The notes: generated by a model not told the origin, from the sequence alone. A stretch of DNA of 64,000 bases from Hamiltosporidium tvaerminnensis (GCA_022605425.2 CM061254.1:186001-250000), one strand, 5' to 3'; positions 1-12,803 are shown, counted from the stretch's first letter. Translations and numbers: made by a program.

Positions 1-2060
1 TAGGCGTTTCGGTGATTTTTTTTGATTGAGTTAGATTGTCAGTGAAAGGAAAACTTTCTTTACGAAAAATAAAGAGTGAATGAACAATGATGCGACCCCG
101 CCTTATCTGTTGTAAATTCCGATATCCTCACCAGTAGACTATTTGCATCAAAAAGTTACTATACAATCTTGAAAACGTTTAAAAATTAGTTTGATTCGAA
201 TTTTTGTAAATAACACTCGAAAATTGTTTAAATTCAGGTTGTTTACAATTGAATAGTTGATACTTAAAGTTTTTATGGTTAAGTTGTAAAAGATTATTTT
301 TTCGAAATTCAAATTGTAGTACAAAAAGCTTCTTTGATTGTAATAATAACTGAATAGTCGTATAAAAATGGTAATTTATGATATGGAATCAGATCAAGTA
401 ATATAACCACCTTTGGTACACAAGGACGCATCGTATAAATATTCCAAAAATATAAAAAAGGTGAGATGAAAATCAAAAGTAGCAAATAAAACGAGGCAAA
501 GCATGCTTATAATAAGCATAGTATTTATTTAAGAATTTTACTGAAATAGTTCTAGTTTAAAAGTTAAAATACCCTAAAAATTATACTGTAGGTATAAAGG
601 CTTTTTTAACTAAAATATAGATTTTGCAAAGACTTTCAATAAAAATAAATATACCTAGGTCAAATCGGCATTAATAAATAATAAAATGACTGAAGACACG
701 GTGATGTAGTATAATTCTTATGAAAACGAGATTTTATGTATTGGATAATATTTAATGTGGCTTAATAAAAAGTTTATAGAGCTGTACGAAGAACCAGCGG
801 TTTTCTCTATAAGAAATAGAATATGTTTAGAAAATAAAAGAAATCTATAACGCCGACATCGCTTGTGTAAATCATAAAACTTTTAACTAATCTAATGTAT
901 GAAAGGCTTAGGCTTTCAAAAAGCCCCGAATAGATAGCACAACAAAGGGTATTATGTTTACATTTACTGTAAAGTTATAAATTCAAGATTTTTAATAAAC
1001 TATTCATCAAAATAAGTCTTAGAAATATTTATTTAGAAATGAGAAAAGTGACAGAATAAGATATTGCGTTTACGTTGAATAAAAAACTCAAAATGTATTT
1101 TAAATCCTAACAAGGGTCTAATAATTCTATTCGAAATAGAAGGCAAATATCTGGCATTACTCCTATGTGTTAAAACAGAAGAACTTTAAAAGTATATTGT
1201 ATCAGCAATAAATTGATTTAAGAGTTATCGATATGAGTTGCATTAAATAATCTCATATATTATAAGGCTAAATGGTATTACGCAAAAATATCATAAAATG
1301 TATTTTAAAAGACTTAAAATACATATAGATAGAACCAGATATAGAATCATATCTTTGAAAAATCAAATCTAAAAATCATCATTTAAGCGCAAAAAAAAAT
1401 TGGTTCAGATTAAATTCCTAGAAAAAAATGAGGAGAGCATCGATATGTCTTTTAATAGCATCGAAAATGTATAAAGAACCATACTTTCTATGACACAAGT
1501 AAGTAACGAGGAGGATGATGTTAAACAAGTAAAAAAAAACTGCTCCTCGTTACAAATCACAAATCCCTTCCACTTTAAAATTTCGGAGATAAATATAAAT
1601 GCAGATTTAGGTTTAGAAGAAAAACGGGGGTATAAATTCATTGAGGAGAATACACAAAAGAGAAAAAATATATTTCTTTTTCTCGAGATTTTGTCGAAAT
1701 AGTTTTTACCTTTTCTTTTACAAAAATATGGCTTAAAATTGTTTATCCAAGTCAAAGATGTTGTCTCTGAAATGGTTTTCGTTTAAACATCTAGGTTAGG
1801 TATAAATTTTTTCGGCACAAATCTAGTTTACTTCTCAAATACAATGAAAGCATATTCACCTTTACTAGTAGCCTAGTAATTATTTAAAATTTAACTCGAA
1901 TACTTTCTAAAAAAATACATTTTAAACCAAAAAATAGCATATATTAAGAAGTCAAAAACACGAAAAAAGATTAATAGCTTTTATCAATACAAATCGGATT
2001 TATTATATAAGTAAAAATTCATTATTTTATAATTCATCATTCGAATCATAAAAATTACAT
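1..2060. other. gene-free AT-rich stretch
   Basis: I see no supportable gene. A 70-codon ATG-started frame at 1490-1702 (+) is hydrophilic and follows a short frame from the ATG at 1428 whose product looks faintly like a signal peptide. The two overlap out of frame, so at best this is a relic. Stop codons are dense elsewhere. Confidence 0.5.
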
Positions 2061-2077
2061 TTTATTTTAGTATAGCC

Positions 2078-2350
2078 TTATCTAAATTGATTACCAAATC
2101 CTTTGATTTGATCATCCACATTACTTGCCTGGGGGTTTAGACTTGAAGATACATATCCGATTTTTTCTATCACAGCTAATTTTGGCACTGTATGAATATC
2201 AGCAAAAGACTGATAAACACTTTTATCATATAAGGAAATAAACTTTTTTAATTTGCACATATCGTTAGAATCCGTACCGGTGTTGATATTGGAATCGCTT
2301 GTACATAATACAGTGCAAGATAATATGTAAAATACAAAAGAAGACATCAT
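2078..2350 (-). CDS. small putative secreted protein, 90 aa
   Basis: Not a family I recognise. The frame opens with two ATG codons in tandem and encodes a short hydrophobic stretch (residues 4-17, VFYILSCTVLC-like) followed by a small, polar, Ser/Asn/Asp-rich segment, which fits a signal peptide with cleavage near residue 18. The rest of the chain is hydrophilic, with no membrane segment and few cysteines. It stands alone in a gene-poor stretch with no C-rich upstream minisatellite of the kind found before the island genes. Short length and isolation mean it could be a chance frame or a remnant. The real ATG and the plausible signal peptide are the arguments for it. Confidence 0.4.
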   Translation of the reverse strand: MMSSFVFYILSCTVLCTSDSNINTGTDSNDMCKLKKFISLYDKSVYQSFADIHTVPKLAVIEKIGYVSSSLNPQASNVDDQIKGFGNQFR

Positions 2351-3055
2351 TACTTTATGAGAAATATGACTTATTTATACTTTCAAATTCTTAAATTAAA
2401 TTTTAATCAAATTTAGAGGTAAATAGTTATAAATTAAACATTTTATGTGTGTAATTTTATCTCCAAAACATAAATAATTGAAAATTCTCAATACACCTTT
2501 AGAACTAGATTTAAATTTAAGGTAGAGAAAGGCAATATAATTAAATTGTCATTTTGTTTTTAATTACAAAAAGTCAGTTTCGTTGTAAAAAATCCTTAAA
2601 TTTTTTTATAATTTAAAACAGATTTTTCATTGCTTTAATTGGAGCAAAGTTGATATTATTTGACGAAACTCTAAAAGTAAAAACAACTCATGATTTTTTA
2701 AGATTGAATATAATGAAAATTTTTGATTTAAGAGTTAATTTAATGTATATTAGTTTCATTTCTTTAAAGTTTAAAAAAATATCTTCTAAGTATCAAAACG
2801 AAAAAAGGCTTGAATGGAATGTAATTTATTGAATTGATAAGGAAACCCTTTACGGGATAAGTAAAAAGCTAAGTTTTTTCTAATTTTAAACTTGGTTGTT
2901 ATATCTACTTTAAATTTGCTCATTCAGGCTTTATCTTTATGGAACTAGAAGATTTAAATTCTAAAAAATCAGAAGTATCAGATATTTTGTACTTTATCTA
3001 TCTATATAAAAATATATGTGTGTGTGTGTATGCGTTTGTGTGTTTAAACACTGTA
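2351..3055. other. no gene seen
   Basis: AT-rich. There is only a 60-codon frame (2650-2832) without an ATG start. A short (TG)n tract lies at about 3016-3045. Confidence 0.5.
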
Positions 3056-3265
3056 AATAAAGGGTATTGTTTATATAAAGGGGTATTGATATAATTATAA
3101 AGGTAGATTAACTAAAGGGTTATTTATGGGATTTTTATTAAAGGGTGTTAATAACTTTGGGTCAATTTAAAAGGTGTTAATATATAGCTTAGTATCTTGA
3201 AGGGTGTTAATATATAGTTGTATGTTAAAGGTTGTTAATAATATACAAGTATTTTTAAGGAGGGG
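3056..3265 (+). repeat. G-rich minisatellite, GGGTGTTAAT type
   Basis: Degenerate units of the form AAAGGGTGTTAATATATAG recur about 8 times, with spacers of varying length. The same motif lies downstream of stop codons elsewhere (22.05 kb, 51.47 kb). Here no intact gene lies upstream, so it may mark where a gene once ended. Confidence 0.75.
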
Positions 3266-4120
3266 GTTTACTGTTCCACGCATTTCAACAGTTTCAGCCG
3301 ATAGGCCATTTAAAATTGTAAGTTTGTTACGATTCGCTTTGGAAAGACAATAAAACGCACAAAAATAATCGTGCAGTGTGTAGAATAGATTTGGTTAGAA
3401 TATGCTTGTTACATGAAAACCCTATGTAGCCACTCCATTCGTAGAAATCTCTTTCGATTTTTTCATATAGACACCAGAACCAATTTAAAGAATATTAATG
3501 TTTCAAATAACTCGAAAAACAAATTAATACTATTTCAATTTATAAACTAATTATGATTCTGTTTTTATTTTATTTGAATCATTTTTCTTTTATTATCACA
3601 GGTACTCGTGGCAGGTAAACGAGTGTTTGATAAGAACACATTAATATATATTTTACGGATAATTTAAGAAAATTTTTGTGCATCTAAAATAATTTCTTAC
3701 TTTGCCAGATAAATTGAAATACAGCTACAATCTAATAAGTTACTAAAAAATGATAGCAATTTAGCATCTAATATACTATCCATGGTATAAAAGCAATTTT
3801 TTTAGACATTTTACTTGTACTATCTAGCGCTTCAACGAGTAAACTATTGTTTTTGGTTCTTTCTTTATTGAGTAACAGTTATTTTTTTCAAAAAAAATAC
3901 AGGAACATATGTTAACGCGCCTAAGTTATGTGAAACATCAATTAGACGAAAGTATGATTTACTTGCTTTGTACAAAAGTAAAAGTAAAATAATTTGATTC
4001 AGTAGAAAAATTAAAACATCTAAAAAGGGGTTATTAGGGAAAAAACCCGAAGACTAGCCTTTACGCAAGTTTGCCATATTAATTATAGGAGAGAAGAAAA
4101 ATGTATTTTTTCCTTTAGAC
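3266..4120. other. no intact gene; possible repeat remnant
   Basis: Around 3335-3395 there are words (ACAATAAAACGCAC, GTGCAGTG) that resemble the 3' part of decayed family A repeats at 33.17 and 48.73 kb, but the match is weak. Nothing else is supportable. The N-terminal part of the integrase relic that starts at 4585 could once have lain here. Confidence 0.3.
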
Positions 4121-4349
4121 TAGCGGTTCTCGAACTTTTAAGTGAGACGCACCCCTTTTAATATGAAAATTAATCTCCACATCCCCAGGCAAAAAATGTT
4201 TCGACTTTTTGCGAATTCGTTTTTTATTTAAAAATAATATACGCATTGTAATGCTCCGTATGAGCTTAAGCTTTTGCTAGGTGTCTCCTCCAAAAAATAC
4301 CTTACCGCACTTCAAAATACCGTCTCACACCCCGGTTAAGAACCACTAC
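4121..4349. mobile_element. hAT-type MITE (non-autonomous DNA transposon)
   Basis: The two ends are imperfect inverted repeats of about 30 bp. The left end reads TAGCGGTTCTCGAAC then GTGAGACG. The right end, reverse complemented, reads TAGTGGTTCTTAACC then GTGAGACG. CAGNGGTTCTCAACC with a nearby GACCCC-like stretch is the classic terminus of hAT-superfamily MITEs, with the first C changed to T here. The interior (about 170 bp) has no ORF. Flanking 8-mers (CTTTAGAC and CTTGACAG) are only a partial match, so a target-site duplication is not convincing. The element abuts the truncated SINE to its right. Confidence 0.7.
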
Positions 4350-4352
4350 TTG

Positions 4353-4584
4353 ACAGGAAGGTAAAAAGAGATTGGATTCGATTCCCGGATTTTGCAATCT
4401 TATTCTTTTAACAAGAAAGGTTGCGTTGGGCTGAGCAACCTAAAAAATCTAAAGAAAGTGTATTTGAAACGCTTATTAAATTGGCGAAGCTCTGGTGTAC
4501 TTGTGCATTGTGTTTCGTCTGTAGGGAAAGGAACGAGTTATATAGAAAGAGCAGATTAGGTTTTATGTACATAAAAAAAAGATA
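4353..4584 (+). mobile_element. tRNA-derived SINE, 5'-truncated copy
   Basis: This copy has a near-perfect pol III B box (GATTCGATTCC at about 4375) and a ~200-bp body that aligns along its length with the SINE at 27.6 kb. Shared words include AAAGGTT, GGCTGA, CCTAA, AACGCT, GGCGAAGCT, TTGTG and GAGTTAT/GAGCTAT, with equal spacing from B box to body (about 90 bp). The A box is missing: the copy begins where the hAT MITE ends. It ends in an A-rich run (4572-4580) immediately before the coding relic of an integrase, which suggests insertion into that gene. Confidence 0.75.
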
Positions 4585-6021
4585 TTTCATATATTAAATG
4601 ATGCACATGTTTCGATTAGGCATAGGGGTAGAAGCCGTATATAAAAAGAGATTGCTTCAAAGTATAAAAAAATCCCGAGTGAAATAATAATAGCCTATCT
4701 AAACTCACGTGGCCGTGAGGAAAAAAAACAATGTACCAAAAGAAAATATTAATGGTAATAACCATAATAAGTGAAAAATGAATTCAAGATTATGGGTTGA
4801 TTTAATCAACATGCAGTCATTATCTGCGATCAATATAAATTTATGCAGCTTAGAATTCTAAGATCAAAATAACAGAAGCAGTAACTTATATACATATAAA
4901 AAATTTTTTGTGCGCCTAGTATTTTGCGAAATTCTAATGGCAAATAATTTGCAAACAATACCATTAAAATATCTATGTAGAATATGGCTCGAATTAAAGA
5001 TGGTGCATGTAAAGCACTAGACATTTTCAAATTTAGGTATCTATAGAAAGAGCGAATTATGATGTGGATAATATGTTTTTATCGACCCTGGAAGAGAATA
5101 ACCGATTAACAGAGTCAGAAGGCTTAGTTCTTGTTTAAATCCTTAAACAGAACTACTCATAGAGTCAGAAACTATAAACAGTATGAAGCAACGTTATGCA
5201 CGAAGGTAAAAGTTGGTCTCAAAAGTTTTCTACCTACGATGTTCTGCCTAATATAATTGTGAAGAATACTCAGATCAATACTATGACACAATAAAATTTA
5301 CAATCTGTAGAAGAGAGCACATTACAAATTGAGCTAGCCGATATAAAAACAAGTCAAGATAACAAAAGGAAGAATGTTTTTTGATAGTTATTTCAAATTC
5401 AACTTCCTATTTAAATCAAGTTAAGATTTTAATGCCAAAAAGAAAAATAAAAGTCTAGATTGCCATACAATATTTAAGTATCTGTTCATGAAAAAAATTC
5501 GAATGAAGTTAATATGTATTTTCAGAGAATTTCGATTTAAAAAAGGGCAAATCAGACATATTGAAAACCAGGAAGATTTCCGTAAGCAATCTAAACAAAC
5601 AAACTGAAAAAATGCTTAGGGTCTCTAATTCAAAATAGTCTGTTTTCAATAAATGCAACTTTTTAAGAGTTCTAGTCTCGATGGGGACGGAGAGCGCTGT
5701 GATAGAAGAAACATCTTGGCATTGATTTTTTAAATAAAATATGCTAATCCTTATATATTAGATACAAAACAATGGATCCTGATTCAACTTTGTTTAATAA
5801 ACATATTTAAAATATGCAATGAAAAGTTTAATTCTACCGAAGAACCTAGGTCTGATATTTCTTCAAGATAATGCGCCAGAATATCAGCCAATACCGAGTG
5901 CAAAGATTATTATCAATGTGGCCACCAATTAGGATGCTTATCTGACAAATGCAAGTGTGGGACAAAAAATAAGCTCGTTAACTCGCAATTTCCCCCAAAA
6001 CGAAGCTGCTCTAATATATAA
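4585..6021 (+). pseudogene. decayed KRBA2-like integrase (DDE recombinase of a transposon)
   Basis: Reading across frames recovers the domain order of KRBA2-like integrases, although stops and shifts are everywhere. At 4585-4720 there is an H..H-type start (AHVSIRHRGRSRI, then KYKKIPSEIIIAYLNS). At 4781-4820 NSRLWVDLINMQS carries the first catalytic Asp. Near 4930 SILRNSNGK.FANNTIK is the second-acid block (DNGxxF, Asp changed to Asn). At 5046 ERANYDVDNMFLSTLEENN follows. At 5606-5680 EKMLRVSNSK.SVFNK and NFLRVLVS are the post-core domain. From 5701 one frame runs to a stop at 6021 with DRRNILALIF, ISANTECKDYYQCG and GCLSDKCKCGTKNKL, the Cys-rich tail (one Cys lost). The family assignment is from memory of KRBA2/Ginger-like proteins. 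The gene is dead: at least ten in-frame stops and several shifts. Confidence 0.8.
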
Positions 6022-7620
6022 AATCGCCTGGATATAGCATACTTTAAAATTGCACATGTTTTTTTGACAATTGGTTTTTTCTTATAGCTTTTTACTTGGA
6101 TTATATTTCTTCTAATTGGTGTATGCTATAATATATTAATAAAATTTTTCGAAATCCCCAAATATGTAAATAGTCCGTAGCATATACATTAAAAAATTTG
6201 AGAGGTTAAAATTGTAAGAGTTAAATGAATTTCTATGAATGTAATACTTGTAAATTTACTCTTATCTTTTACTTAGATTCTGTATTTTTTATATTTATAA
6301 TGATTTATTCGCTTTCTTGATTAAATATTATTGAAATTTGTTTCAAAGTTTAATTGTTATCATTTCCTTCCTGTTTTTTTAATTGTATAGAACGATAGTC
6401 GGTAATTAGAAATCTAAATGTCTACATATAAAAAGCTTAAGTTTATTTTCAGATGCTTTTTTGCTTAGGAATGATTTAATGAAGTTTTCTTTAAAAATGT
6501 ACGGTTTTTGATTAGTAATAATTCGAAATAAATTTTAGGCCTTACGTAAAACTATAAGATGAACCTATAAACTTAGCAAGAAATCTTTACATAAAAGAAG
6601 ATATTGGTATTTGCGAATAATATAACGTCTCCTTGGTCAATTAGACTGTAATTCACTCGTTTTTTTTACCGATTTGAAGGAATAAAATACTATATTATTA
6701 TAAGCCCATTTTTCGATTCGCTATATTAAAACTGATTATTGATATGTTTAAATGGGATAGACATCAGAATAAAAACTGGTTTCGAAATTGAGAAAAAGTA
6801 AAGGATATATATATAATATTTGGACAATAGACTTTATAGGTAGCCTCCATTGGTGTAGAAACCGCACCCTAAAACTTACACTAAATTGTTAAAACAGTTA
6901 AAAATAAGAATCATGTTATAATAACCAACAGTGCGGTTTTATTTATAAAAGTAGAGTGGAGATGATTTCTTTTGTTATAAAATAAGCCTGTTTTTGCCAA
7001 AATACTACGAGATGTGTTTAAATATTGCAAAAAAGCATCAATATGAGGCATACATACAATAGATGTTTCTTAAAAAGAGATCAAAACAATTTATTTTGAA
7101 CGACAAAGAGTACTTGAGTTTGGATAAAATGTCGAGATAGAGGGCCCTTAAATGTTTTGAAAGGTGCTTGGGTGCACAAAAAATCAAAACTTCATTTAAG
7201 GTCAGTAAATTTCATGTAAGATGATGTTAAAAATGCTCATAAAAAATCTTTAATCTCTTATTTTAGCTAGCGTAACCACCGTGAGGTAACGAGAATCAAG
7301 TCAAATGAAGATTTTATTAAGAAAGCAGTTGCGAAGTCAAAATGGTGGAGGAGATTTTTTAACTTGGATTTTAATTAAATTCTAATTGAACTATTAGTAG
7401 CCCTAAACTATGTCAATTTCATAATTGAAGAACTATTATATAATTATAAATTTCTACATTTATTCGAGCTTTAATTGCGTATAAAATATCATGACATTGG
7501 AATTATAGTAAACATAAGAAATTATATTTTGATAACATTAGTCATCAAAAAAAATAGCACTCATAGTAGTTTCCTATAAAATCGAGTTTTAAACTGATTA
7601 ATGAAAATAAATACCTAAAA
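6022..7620. other. gene-free stretch with repeat fragments
   Basis: No gene. Around 6851-6872 and 6930-6952 there are two opposed copies of an AAACCGCAC word. They resemble the AATAAAACCACAC block of family A repeats, once in each orientation. Nothing else is supportable. Confidence 0.35.
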
Positions 7621-7623
7621 AAC

Positions 7624-10049
7624 TTAAATTGATAAAATTTGTAGATCTTCTCCAAATTCAGATTGTAAATACTTTTTCAATTCTAATTGTACAAATGATA
7701 CACGAATCTCAAACAATTGTAACTTTTTTAAATATATTCTTTTGAAATGATACATTATTGATGAGTCTAGAAAATTAAGAGATATACCTATATATTGAAG
7801 AAATTTCAGCTTCATTAAAGCAAAGATATCGCATTGCTGTAAAATAATATCAAAGATAAAAATTTCAACTGTTTTGTAGGATTTATCTGGCATAAAAAGC
7901 TGGAAGAAACTACAGTTATCGAATTTGCAAGAGGAAATATTTAGGTGTCTACAATTGGTCATGAACGACAAATATGATAGATCGTTTCTTGATAAAAAGC
8001 TTGCACAAAAATTAAATGATTTTACATTTGATAGTAAATTTGAGCTGGAAAACGACATATACACAGAACCACTTGGTAAATTACAATTACATAAATGAAT
8101 CTTACGCAATTGAATATTGCTTTTCTCGGAAATTATGGGAAATTTGTTCAGTTTATTACATTCTAAATGAATCGAACTGAGTTTAATATGATTTTTCAAA
8201 TTTATAATGAAATAATTCGAATCTAGAAGTTTATTCGAGTCTTTAATTATGATTGTCAAACATATAAGGTTCTTATAGTTTTCAATAGATTGAAATATAT
8301 AACGAGCATGTCACAATTTGATATTTTGAGATTTTGAAGACTTTTTACATGTTTACACTCAGTGAAAATTATAGAATCTGAATGTAAAAAAGTGCAATCT
8401 ATATATATTATGGACATTAGATTTCTAAAATTATGAATGCATTGTATTTCGTAGTCGTCTAAATAAAGGTTGACTAATTTAAGTCTTTTTAAGGTAGGAT
8501 GATATTGTTGATAATTTATATTATTAACACCAGAAACCGACTTTAATATTTTAGATCTTATTGATATGTTTTCTAAATTCTTAAAATTTGATATTTTATT
8601 AAAGAATTCTCTAAAATTTGCACTGAAAAAATAGAGCGATATTTTTCTCACAATTATGTAATAAGCTTCCGGAATTTTTAAACTTTGAAAATGATTGAAA
8701 TTTTTTTTCTTGATCGAAGACAGATATAATTGTTCTATATCTGGAAAAAACAGTCGAGGATCTGTACTTAGATCAAGAAAGGGAGCGCTGATATTCAAAA
8801 TTTTTAAGTTTTTTAATTTACCGATTAAATATTTTGGAAAGAAATATTGCCTTTGATCAATAATAATGTCACTGAGAATAAGATGTTCTAAAAAAGTAAA
8901 ATTGGCTAACAATCGCATATTATTTTCGGTCAATATTGTTCTTCGAATTTCTAATTTTTTAATATTTTTGAAAACGGCTATATTATTCAAATAAAGCAAA
9001 ACTAACCCGATTTTTGTCTTTTGAGAAATTGTTACTGCGTCTATATTTCTTGAAAATATTTTCCGAAGACAAAATATTTTTTTCACATGAACAAAATCTA
9101 TATCAATTAAATATATTTCTTCGATTTCTTTAAAAAACAATAGAAAATGTAATAATTTGATATTATTCTCTTTAATTTTATTTTCGTATATTTTTTCTAT
9201 AATATAAGAAGAAATGTTAAATTTCTTACCTTCAGTTGCTTTTTCATCAAATCTACGACCAATTTTACCTTTGCTTATATCCTCTATATAATAGAAGTTT
9301 AGCTCATAAAATATTTCAATCATTCTAGATATTATCCAATTGAAGTAATTAGTGCAAAACCTTTCTTTATATTGTAATACTTGGTTAATTCCATTGTATA
9401 AAGTATTTCCTGAAGCATGGATCATATAACCTTTAAGAATCTTGTAAAAGTTTTTATCTCCATATATACCAACAATATACGAGAAGTATAGAACATCTAA
9501 TGATTTATCGATTGGAACATCGGTGTTCATAGAGTCGAAATTTGAGAATAATTGCAGACAGTATTTAAAATCTATAAAATAGAGCTTTTGATGTAGGTAA
9601 ATCTTATCTCTACACTTACTCATCGGAATTAAATTTTCTGTAGATGGAATCAAACATATATTTTCTGGAAAAGAAATTTTAACCATACTTAGCTCAAAAT
9701 GTTTTAATTCATCTTTTTCATTTGGACATAAAAATAAATCATTTATAAAACGATGTAATCCTTCACATTCATATAAAACATTCTTTTCTTCTGAATATAA
9801 TGCATATCTGTTAGTTAATTCTCCTTTATCTCGGTTATAATTATTAGTTATAGAATCATTTATATTACAGGCATATAGTAAATCAAACTCTATCGATTCC
9901 TTCTTTTTCAATCTTTGGATTGTGCAATATGTTAGATTTAATACATAAAGAAATGCATTCATTTGAGTAAAAATATAAAAGTAAAAGTTATTGAATATAA
10001 ATTTGTTCAAAATAGTTTTATCGCTTAATATTGATTGATAATTAATCAA
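7624..10049 (-). pseudogene. leucine-rich-repeat protein gene split by a frameshift
   Basis: Two overlapping frames (597 and 211 codons) are parts of one LRR protein of about 810 residues. The first ends at a TGA at 8256-8258. The second frame is already open upstream of that point (after a stop near 8310) and reads through as SIENYKNLICLTIIIKDSNK, an LRR-type phase. The repeats are irregular, with LxxLxLxx cores such as LKNLKILNISA, IEQLYLSSI, LKRLKLVNLYL and LQNLKISNC. The N-terminal third lacks LRRs. There is no ATG at the 5' limit of the frame (it begins at TTG). The first ATG is at 9962 (residue 30). LRR proteins are an expanded family in some microsporidia, where they are thought to act outside the parasite cell. 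The break at 8257-8310 may be real decay or a sequencing indel. No other stop interrupts 2.4 kb, which argues for a recent event or an error. Confidence 0.75.
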
Positions 10050-11965
10050 ATTATTATTTTATCGCGAATTTTTTTAGAGTATAAGTATGCTGGTCTTATT
10101 TAAATCAGATTTACTTCATAGATTTATATTGCTACTAATTGTGAACTTTTTATTCATAATCGAAGATATTGCGTTAGACAGACAATTTAATCTGCGTAAA
10201 GATCGGTAGCACGAAAACCGATAAAAATTTGAAACTATAAACTGCCTGTTACAGTAGCTAACTTAAGCGAAACAGAATCCTGGCCTTTGTTTTCAAAGAT
10301 TTAATAATTCAGAAAAAAATTATCACCACATAAATATTTCGAAAAAAGACAATAATTAGATTCTATATATTATATTAAGAATTGTCGTTTCTAATTTGTC
10401 TGTATTTCGCTTCGGTTTTGCTTTAAGTTACTAATTTTTTCATATTCAGTTGTTTAGTATCTTCCCTATATTGTGCAATATAGAATTCGACTAAATATAT
10501 ATTTCTCAAGATAATTAAACAAATCTATTAAATTTCCTCCAGAAAACGACATCTAATGAATAGTTTCGAAAATTATGCAAATTGTGGATAAGTAAAGCCT
10601 TTCGTTGATATCTATTAAAAGAAATATAAGAGTTTCAACTAAAAAAATAATGCGCGATAAAGTTTTTTCCTTTAAATCTGGGCTATATTTCAAGCGCAAA
10701 AAAGGACGCGAATCGAGCTCAAATTTGCTATAAATTATTGGATTATTTTTGGGTTTTTCGCTTGATTTTATAAATTTTATTCGTGCCTATCTAAAAATCT
10801 AAAAATAAAATGATATAATACTTGAGTTATTCAATAGTTGAACGAAATTTTAAGTAACTTTTCGATATCAATTGAGCCGCTTAACAATTTCTCAAATCTT
10901 AGTGAACTATGAAAATTTCCACACTAAAACATTTTTATTGTTAGTATTCATATTTGATCTAATTCTAATTTTGCTAATCATTGTTTTCTATTCTAATTTT
11001 CTTGCTTTTTTCATTTGTAAAGTATTCTTTAAAGGCTTTTTTTGTCATGTCGATTTTGATCTTAGTTGTTAAATTTACATTCAGACTCGATTTAGGGATT
11101 CTTTATTGTCATTCATAAGAAGAGCAAGGATTCTTTGATATAACCTATAAATCACCTCTGGTGGTATGAATGAAATAAAATTCTTTAATTTACAATAAAA
11201 ACCTTCTAAATATACGAGATTCTAAGTCTTAATTTTATTTGTCTGTCCTTTTGCCAAATTGAATTATAAGTATCAGAAGTATTCGGAACGGAATATATAG
11301 CAGAATCATCGGATTTCAGACAAGAGGATTCAAATAAAATAATTTTTAAATTATATTACAAAAATTATTTTCAGATGAATTTTAAACACATATGCCTTTT
11401 TGATAAACTTGATTTTTTGATTGCATTTCATCAAAAACATATAAATTACCACTTTATTTGTAAAATCATTCTTCAAAATTTTTATTTTGGTATTTCAATC
11501 AAACTTCGAAGAAAACCTTTGGAAATATCAAAATTAAAAAAAAACTGTATTATTATTACTGAGAAAAAAATATTTAAATAATTTGAAATTACTTTATCCA
11601 TTAGACTTCCTCAAAGATGCTTTTGTGATTATCGCTATAGCATTTTTATTTATTTATTAAGCGACTCATATCCTAATTAGTATTTTCAAATTAACTTAAC
11701 TATCAATGAAACAAATATATGAATTGTAAAAATTTAGATACTTCGACCTAATTAATTAATTTGTTAGTATAAATAAATACTTTTATATCAAAAAAATATC
11801 GTTTTTGATGGATTATCACTTCGAATTAAATTTGTAAAATGCTAGTTGATTTGATTCAAATGATAAACTTATAAATAATTGTAATTATAATAAACTGGAA
11901 ATTCGAATTATACTCGTTTATTAAAGTACATTTCTCACTGTTTAATTTGCACTAATCTTTATTTT
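10050..11965. other. no gene seen
   Basis: AT-rich DNA with dense stops. Frames of 66 and 68 codons (10872-11072, 11375-11581) have biased Phe/Leu/Lys content typical of random AT-rich sequence, and I do not support them. Confidence 0.5.
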
Positions 11966-11969
11966 AAAT

Positions 11970-12680
11970 GGAGAGTAGATGATGAACAACCGCATAAAAA
12001 ACCATTATATTGGTTTGCTTGGATGAAATTGGTGTTAAATTTGCGTTCGAATTTTTAAAGAAGTGATATTGATATTTCATTTTCAGGCAATAAGTGAAAA
12101 TTCATATAAAAAGAAGAAGATATACAAATTAGTGAATTTTCTTATGAAGTTTGTGTCTGTATTTTATGTAATTAGAAAAACCTCAGTATTCTTTTGGATA
12201 ATTATCATGTAAATGGAAAAAAACACAACCTTGCTCACTTGTGTCAGCAGACTTATTACTGAGAATAACAAACCTAATACGCTCCAAAAAGCTATAGGGA
12301 AAGTGAAGATAATAACACTTGCTATAATAATGAAATCTAAATGAATTTGTAAGTAGCTGGGATATATTTATCTATAAATCTTTTTGGTTTGGAAAGTGTA
12401 GATTTGTGAAAATTCCGCTGTTACTGCAAAAGCTCAATGTTAATTTCGAAGTGCGAGGGCACAATAAGCAATGAAAGATAAAGTAAAGCCAAGTACTTAT
12501 GGTATATTTAATCTTCACTCACTTATTTTATATGAAAAAATTTGAATTTAGATAATTTCAAAATATCAAGAAAGTTTCTTGAGCAGTAGCGTATGTTACC
12601 TTAGAACTACGTAATTTTCGAGTGAAAATATATCATTGTTTTATTAATAAAAAGAAGTATTGTTTCTAAAAACATAAAGT
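11970..12680 (+). repeat. family A dispersed repeat, old decayed copy (A5)
   Basis: It aligns end to end with the ~700-bp family A consensus at low identity. The 5' part is GAACAACCGCATAAAAAACC (11978-). The middle has TTGGATAATTATCATGTAAA and CCTTGCTCACTTGTGTCAG. The region near 12400 has GGAAAGTGTAGATTTGTG. The 3' part has TGTTACCTTAGAACTACGT and GTGAAAATATATCATTG. No coding frame is maintained. Confidence 0.7.
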
Positions 12681-12803
12681 TCTTAGATTGGACTATACTC
12701 CGTAGACTTAAAAAACAACTTTGATATTCTAAAGAGACTTTTTTTAAGTTCTGATAGTATTCAAATAATACAATCAAATACAAAAATTAACTCGAATTCT
12801 ATT

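Noticed and set aside
1405-1755. 116-codon minus-strand frame
   Set aside because: Overlaps a slightly better plus-strand frame; low-complexity Phe/Ser/Lys composition typical of AT-rich noise.
5850-5895. LIFLQDNAPEYQ-like frame resembling a Tc1/mariner catalytic block
   Set aside because: It lies in a different frame over the KRBA2-like tail, where a much longer and better match exists on the same DNA.
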